Positions 60,693 to 64,000 of a stretch of 64,000 bases of DNA are shown here, one piece after another. The notes beneath the pieces are model-generated. The model was not told the origin of the DNA, searched no databases, and saw only the letters and a list, made by a program, of their open reading frames with translations. This stretch comes from Sulfurimonas sp. (lineage in GTDB: Bacteria > Campylobacterota > Campylobacteria > Campylobacterales > Sulfurimonadaceae). Numbering within the stretch: position 1 is the stretch's first letter; the number at the start of each line of letters is the position of its first letter. Both the position numbers and the translations under genes were made by a program. The stretch covers positions 2,097,405 to 2,161,404 of the forward strand of contig NZ_CP093397.1 in the NCBI RefSeq assembly GCF_029027585.1, given 5' to 3'.

Positions 60693-62213
60693 ATGATTAA
60701 GCGTTTAGTTGTTGATTTTGCATATTATTTAAATACATCAACTTCTTATAAAAATTCTAAACGCTCTATTTATGATCTATTAGAAAACAGTAACTATAAA
60801 TATAAAAAATATTTTGATATTTTTATGATAACACTTATTTTTATAAGTGTAGCAATTCTCATTAGAGAAGTAAAATCTCATGTAAATGATAATCTACTTT
60901 TTTTCAACAACTATATTATTTCTATTATATTTTTTATTGAGTATATTTTAAGGCTTTGGATAAGCAGTAGTGTTAGTGAAGTTATCATAAAACAAAGTGA
61001 GCATGATAGTATGCTTGGAGATAAGTTTAGACTTTTCAAGGCTTTAAAAAACATATCTTATGATAAGTTTAGGTATATATTTTCTTTTAAAGCTATGGTT
61101 GATTTACTTGCAATCATTCCATTTTTCCATCAGTTAAGACTTCTTCGTATCTTTATACTCTTTAGAGTATTTAAGCTGTTTAGGTATGCAAAAAGTATTC
61201 AAACTTTTACTTCAATAATCTTAGCTAAAAAGTTTGAATTTTTTACACTTTTAATGTTTGCATCTATCATCATCTTTGTATCATCTGTTTTGATTTATGT
61301 TATGGAAGCAAATAATCCAGACTCGCCAATAGATACTCTTTTTGAAGCAGTTTATTGGTCTATTGTAACTATCTCTACTGTTGGTTATGGAGATATTACT
61401 CCTGTGACACAAGAAGGACGAGTCGTTGCAATGTTTGTGATAGTTGCAGGTATTGGTGTATTTTCTTTTACAACTTCACTTATTGTAACTGCTTTTACAG
61501 AAAAACTAGATGAGATAAAAGACCAGAAATTTATAGATGACATATCTAAAATAAAAGAGTTTTATCTTATTTGTGGATATGAAAATGTGGCAAAAGAAGT
61601 AGCTAAAAAACTTAGTAAAAAGAATAAAGTCATTATCTTAGAAGAAGACCCCATAAAGGCACAAAATGCTACTAAAGATGGTTTTGTAGCTCTTAATTAT
61701 GATCCTGGTTCTATTGAAAGTTATAAAAAACTTCGCATAAATATACAAACTCAAGTCAAAGCAATACTCTGTTTAAGTCATAGTGATATTGAAAATATTT
61801 ATACGGCGTTAACTATTCGCTCATTCAACAAAGATGTTTTTATTTTATCAATTTTAATGAATAAGATGAATAAAAATAAGCTGACATTTGCAGGAGCAAA
61901 TGAAGTTTTTTATGAAAAAGAATTAGTAGGTATAATAGCAAAAGAGTTCGTAGGTCAGCCCGTTGCTTTTGAAGCTATCCATGAACTTCGTACAAATTAT
62001 AATGGTATTGATATTGATGAGATATTGATAAATGATAGAATATTTAACAATATTTCAACCGTTGGTGAACTAGAAAATAAAAGGTATAGAATAGTTCTTT
62101 TAGGAATTTATAAAAAAGAAAAAGATAGATTTTTCTTTAACCCTATGGACAATATAGTTTTAGAAGTTGGAGATTATCTTTTAGTTATAGGAAATACTCA
62201 GTTTTTTACATGA
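60693..62213 (+). CDS. Voltage-gated-type potassium channel with RCK domains
   Basis: The 506-residue protein has six membrane helices (about 45-260), including an Arg-rich S4-like helix (LRLLRIFILFRVFKLFRYAK) and the selectivity filter T229-V-G-Y-G-D234, then cytoplasmic RCK/TrkA domains beginning DISKIKEFYLICGYENVAKEVA. RCK domains gate such channels by nucleotides or ions. It starts 7 nt after gatB and is followed by a separate RCK-type protein. Confidence 0.9.
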   Translation: MIKRLVVDFAYYLNTSTSYKNSKRSIYDLLENSNYKYKKYFDIFMITLIFISVAILIREVKSHVNDNLLFFNNYIISIIFFIEYILRLWISSSVSEVIIKQSEHDSMLGDKFRLFKALKNISYDKFRYIFSFKAMVDLLAIIPFFHQLRLLRIFILFRVFKLFRYAKSIQTFTSIILAKKFEFFTLLMFASIIIFVSSVLIYVMEANNPDSPIDTLFEAVYWSIVTISTVGYGDITPVTQEGRVVAMFVIVAGIGVFSFTTSLIVTAFTEKLDEIKDQKFIDDISKIKEFYLICGYENVAKEVAKKLSKKNKVIILEEDPIKAQNATKDGFVALNYDPGSIESYKKLRINIQTQVKAILCLSHSDIENIYTALTIRSFNKDVFILSILMNKMNKNKLTFAGANEVFYEKELVGIIAKEFVGQPVAFEAIHELRTNYNGIDIDEILINDRIFNNISTVGELENKRYRIVLLGIYKKEKDRFFFNPMDNIVLEVGDYLLVIGNTQFFT

Positions 62214-62248
62214 ATTTAGCACATACTTAAATAAAAGAGGCTCTTCTA

Positions 62249-62920
62249 ATGCAAAATAATGCTTTATTGTTTGGAGATAATGAATTTACTTCAGAGATAC
62301 AAAATAATATAGCTGAGCATTATAAAAATATTCAAGTATTTAAACTAAACTCTGATGATGAATACAGTTTTGATTTAAGTGATAATTGGGATGATTTAAG
62401 TAAAAAGTATAATATGAATGATTGTATAGTTTTTTGTAACCTAGAAAATATGGCTGAAAATATTTTTTTGACTATCTCTCTTCGTGATTCTTTTAAAGAT
62501 TTAAACATAATCGCATTATCACGAGATAAAGAGAGTTCAGATAAACTTCTTTTAGCTGGAGCAACTAGAATTTTACCAACTACTCAAACAACAGCAAATA
62601 CAATTGTTGAGATATTAGAAAAACCAATAGTTACTAAGATTTTTCATGATATTCTTTATGGAGATAGTGCTTTAAAAATTGCTGAGATAAAAGTACAAGA
62701 ACATACTGTGCTTGATGGAAAGTACCCATCTGACATAGAGTGGAGTAGGGAGCATGGTATCATCGTTATTGCTATTGTGCAGGATGATATGAAAAGAAAG
62801 TTTATATACTCTTCAAAAGCAAAACATCATATCATTAAAAGTGGAGATATTTTTGTTGTTATTGGGTATGAGCAAGATATAAAAGATTTTGAAAAACTTA
62901 TAGGAAATAAAAGTGAATAA
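62249..62920 (+). CDS. RCK/TrkA-type regulatory protein
   Basis: The 223-residue soluble protein has a degenerate TrkA-N (Rossmann) half (NALLFGDNEFTSEIQNNI to CIVFCNLENMAENIFLT) and a TrkA-C half (about 145-223, IKVQEHTVLDGKYPSDIEW, GDIFVVIGYEQDI). It resembles the RCK part of the channel just upstream and probably assembles with it, as a separate gating subunit. The canonical GxGxxG nucleotide loop is not intact. It overlaps gpsA by 8 nt. Confidence 0.82.
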   Translation: MQNNALLFGDNEFTSEIQNNIAEHYKNIQVFKLNSDDEYSFDLSDNWDDLSKKYNMNDCIVFCNLENMAENIFLTISLRDSFKDLNIIALSRDKESSDKLLLAGATRILPTTQTTANTIVEILEKPIVTKIFHDILYGDSALKIAEIKVQEHTVLDGKYPSDIEWSREHGIIVIAIVQDDMKRKFIYSSKAKHHIIKSGDIFVVIGYEQDIKDFEKLIGNKSE

Positions 62921-63803
62921 AATAGGCGTAATAGGGGCAGGTAAATGGGGCTCGGCATTGGCTTTTGCTTTAAGTGAGAAAAATGAAGTTCTCATAAGTT
63001 CAAGAACTCCAAGAAATCTTAAAAATTTTGTTTCAATGAAAGAGATTTTAAAGTGCGAGTATTTAGTGGTAACTGTTCCTGCTCAGCAAGTATCTTCTTG
63101 GTTGAAAGAAAACTTTGTATTTAACAACCAAAAAATATTAGTAGCATCTAAAGGTATAGAAGCAAGTAGTGGTAAATTTTTAAATGAGATATATGAAGAG
63201 TTCGTTCCTGATAAAAATATCGCTTTTTTATCTGGTCCATCTTTTGCATCTGAGGTTTTAAAATCTCTTCCAACAGCTTTAGTAGTAAACTCTAAAAATG
63301 AAGAGTTAAGTGAAAAATTTGCTTCTTTATTCCCCTCTTTTATAAAAGCCTATACTTCAACTGATGTTATGGGTGCAGAAGTTTGCGGAGCGTATAAAAA
63401 TGTTATAGCAATCGCGGCTGGGATATGTGAAGGTTTAGGACTTGGTAAAAATGCCGCTGCCTCATTAATCTCTCGAGGTTTAGTTGAGATGCAAAGGTTT
63501 GGGTATGAGTATGGAGCAAAAGATGAGAGCTTTGTTGGACTAAGTGGAGCGGGAGATTTGTTTCTTACCGCGTCTTCTATTATGAGTCGGAATTTTCGTG
63601 TCGGTTTGGGCTTGTCAAAGGACAAATCTCAACAAGAGATACTTGATGATTTAGGTGAAGTTGCTGAGGGTATAGGAACAAGTTATGCCTTAGAAAAAAT
63701 TGCAAATGAAAAAGGTTTATACCTTCCAATAGCTAAAGAAGTTTATAAGATGTTAGAGGGAAAAAATCCACAAGAATCTTTAAAAGATTTACTGTCAAGT
63801 TGA
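62913..63803 (+). CDS. gpsA: Glycerol-3-phosphate dehydrogenase [NAD(P)+]
   Basis: The 296-residue enzyme makes sn-glycerol 3-phosphate for phospholipids. It has the nucleotide loop GAGKWGSALA (8-17), LSGPSFASEV, the catalytic Lys in GAYKNVIAIAAGICEG, and SRNFRVG. The start overlaps the RCK-type protein by 8 nt. At 296 residues it is slightly shorter than the E. coli enzyme (339). Confidence 0.96.
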   Translation: MNKIGVIGAGKWGSALAFALSEKNEVLISSRTPRNLKNFVSMKEILKCEYLVVTVPAQQVSSWLKENFVFNNQKILVASKGIEASSGKFLNEIYEEFVPDKNIAFLSGPSFASEVLKSLPTALVVNSKNEELSEKFASLFPSFIKAYTSTDVMGAEVCGAYKNVIAIAAGICEGLGLGKNAAASLISRGLVEMQRFGYEYGAKDESFVGLSGAGDLFLTASSIMSRNFRVGLGLSKDKSQQEILDDLGEVAEGIGTSYALEKIANEKGLYLPIAKEVYKMLEGKNPQESLKDLLSS

Positions 63804-63810
63804 ATTATAA

Positions 63811-64000
63811 ATGATTCAAAATAAAGAACAAATAAAAAAGATAGCCTTAGCTTTTTTTGTGGGAATTGTTACTTTTGCACTTTCTATGATTTTATTTAAC
63901 CAAACTCAAGCTTTTCTTTTGGGTCTTATAGCATTTTTAGTTGCACTTTGGACAAACGAGGGTTTACCTTTAGCTGTTGTTTCTTTACTTCCGATCGTTT
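63811..64000 (+). CDS. DASS-type anion/dicarboxylate transporter (N-terminal part)
   Basis: The frame opens at ATG 63811, 7 nt after gpsA, and is still open at the window edge. The first 63 residues give two hydrophobic helices, ending GLPLAVVSLLPIV, which matches the first segment of SLC13/DASS sodium-coupled anion transporters (WTNEGLPLAVVSLLP). Substrate class (dicarboxylates, sulfate, phosphate) cannot be judged from this part. Confidence 0.7.
   Translation, partial: MIQNKEQIKKIALAFFVGIVTFALSMILFNQTQAFLLGLIAFLVALWTNEGLPLAVVSLLPIV

Overview
The window is a compact, AT-rich bacterial chromosome segment. Protein families and gene order point to a Campylobacterota (Epsilonproteobacteria) organism of the Sulfurimonas type: obgE-proB-fmt-birA-parAB-atp-tol order, atpB far from the other ATP synthase genes, a b/b' pair of ATP synthase stator genes, a Csd6/Pgp2-type cell-shape enzyme and a FlaG-type flagellar gene. 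This placement is inferred from reading the proteins; no search was run. I saw no rRNA, tRNA, CRISPR array, prophage or intact insertion sequence.

Layout. 1-2278: end of a NiFe-hydrogenase maturation cluster (hypE tail, hypX, hypA) with a structured, GC-richer gap before hypA. 2341-8037: ribosomal proteins L21/L27, ObgE, ProB, Fmt, a frameshifted biotin ligase, ParA and ParB. 8128-18341: ATP synthase genes atpF'-F-H-A-G-D-C running within 4 nt into a complete Tol-Pal set (tolQ, tolR, tolA-like, tolB, pal, cpoB), so genes for making and for spending proton-motive force share one transcription block. 18413-24898: slyD, a degenerate NtrC-like regulator, fabD, a nitrilase-family amidase, mtnN, a TtcA-like PP-loop protein, a frameshifted reverse-strand gene, a 268-bp palindromic element, yebC and yigZ. 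24910-34241 (reverse strand): an MSHA-type IV pilus assembly cluster in the order mshI-J-K-L-M-N-x-E-G, without pilin genes. 34416-40577 (reverse strand): argG, a ferredoxin-thioredoxin reductase/rhodanese fusion, rplI, hslV, hslU, era and a Csd6/Pgp2-like peptidoglycan enzyme. 40682-45742: flaG behind a near-consensus sigma-28 promoter, an MFS exporter, two small unknown genes, an alanine-dehydrogenase-like enzyme, and a MATE transporter that seems to start at AUU. 45792-54219: an EAL phosphodiesterase, an unknown coiled-coil protein, ligA, a small outer-membrane barrel, tlyA, ribF and truD. 54289-64000: atpB, a small membrane protein, a SulP transporter, a lipoprotein with a broken antitoxin gene, a duplication scar, mnmH (selU), gatB, a potassium channel with a separate RCK-type protein, gpsA and the start of a DASS-type anion transporter.

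Most interesting points. (1) At 57879-58063 a copy of the gatB promoter and start abuts a copy of the sulP 3' end, the expected novel joint of a tandem duplication of sulP...gatB. (2) At 23292-23559 a 268-bp element has 27-bp perfect terminal inverted repeats enclosing two long hairpins. (3) Three genes (birA, the gene at 22787-23277, and the antitoxin) each look one A short in an A run; one of these runs is an in-phase A AAA AAG slippery heptamer. (4) A MATE gene lacks any canonical start for its conserved first helix but has an AUU codon at ideal ribosome-binding-site spacing. (5) An iron-sulfur FTR catalytic domain is fused to a rhodanese domain. Several starts given here differ from the longest open frame; the reason is stated in each entry.
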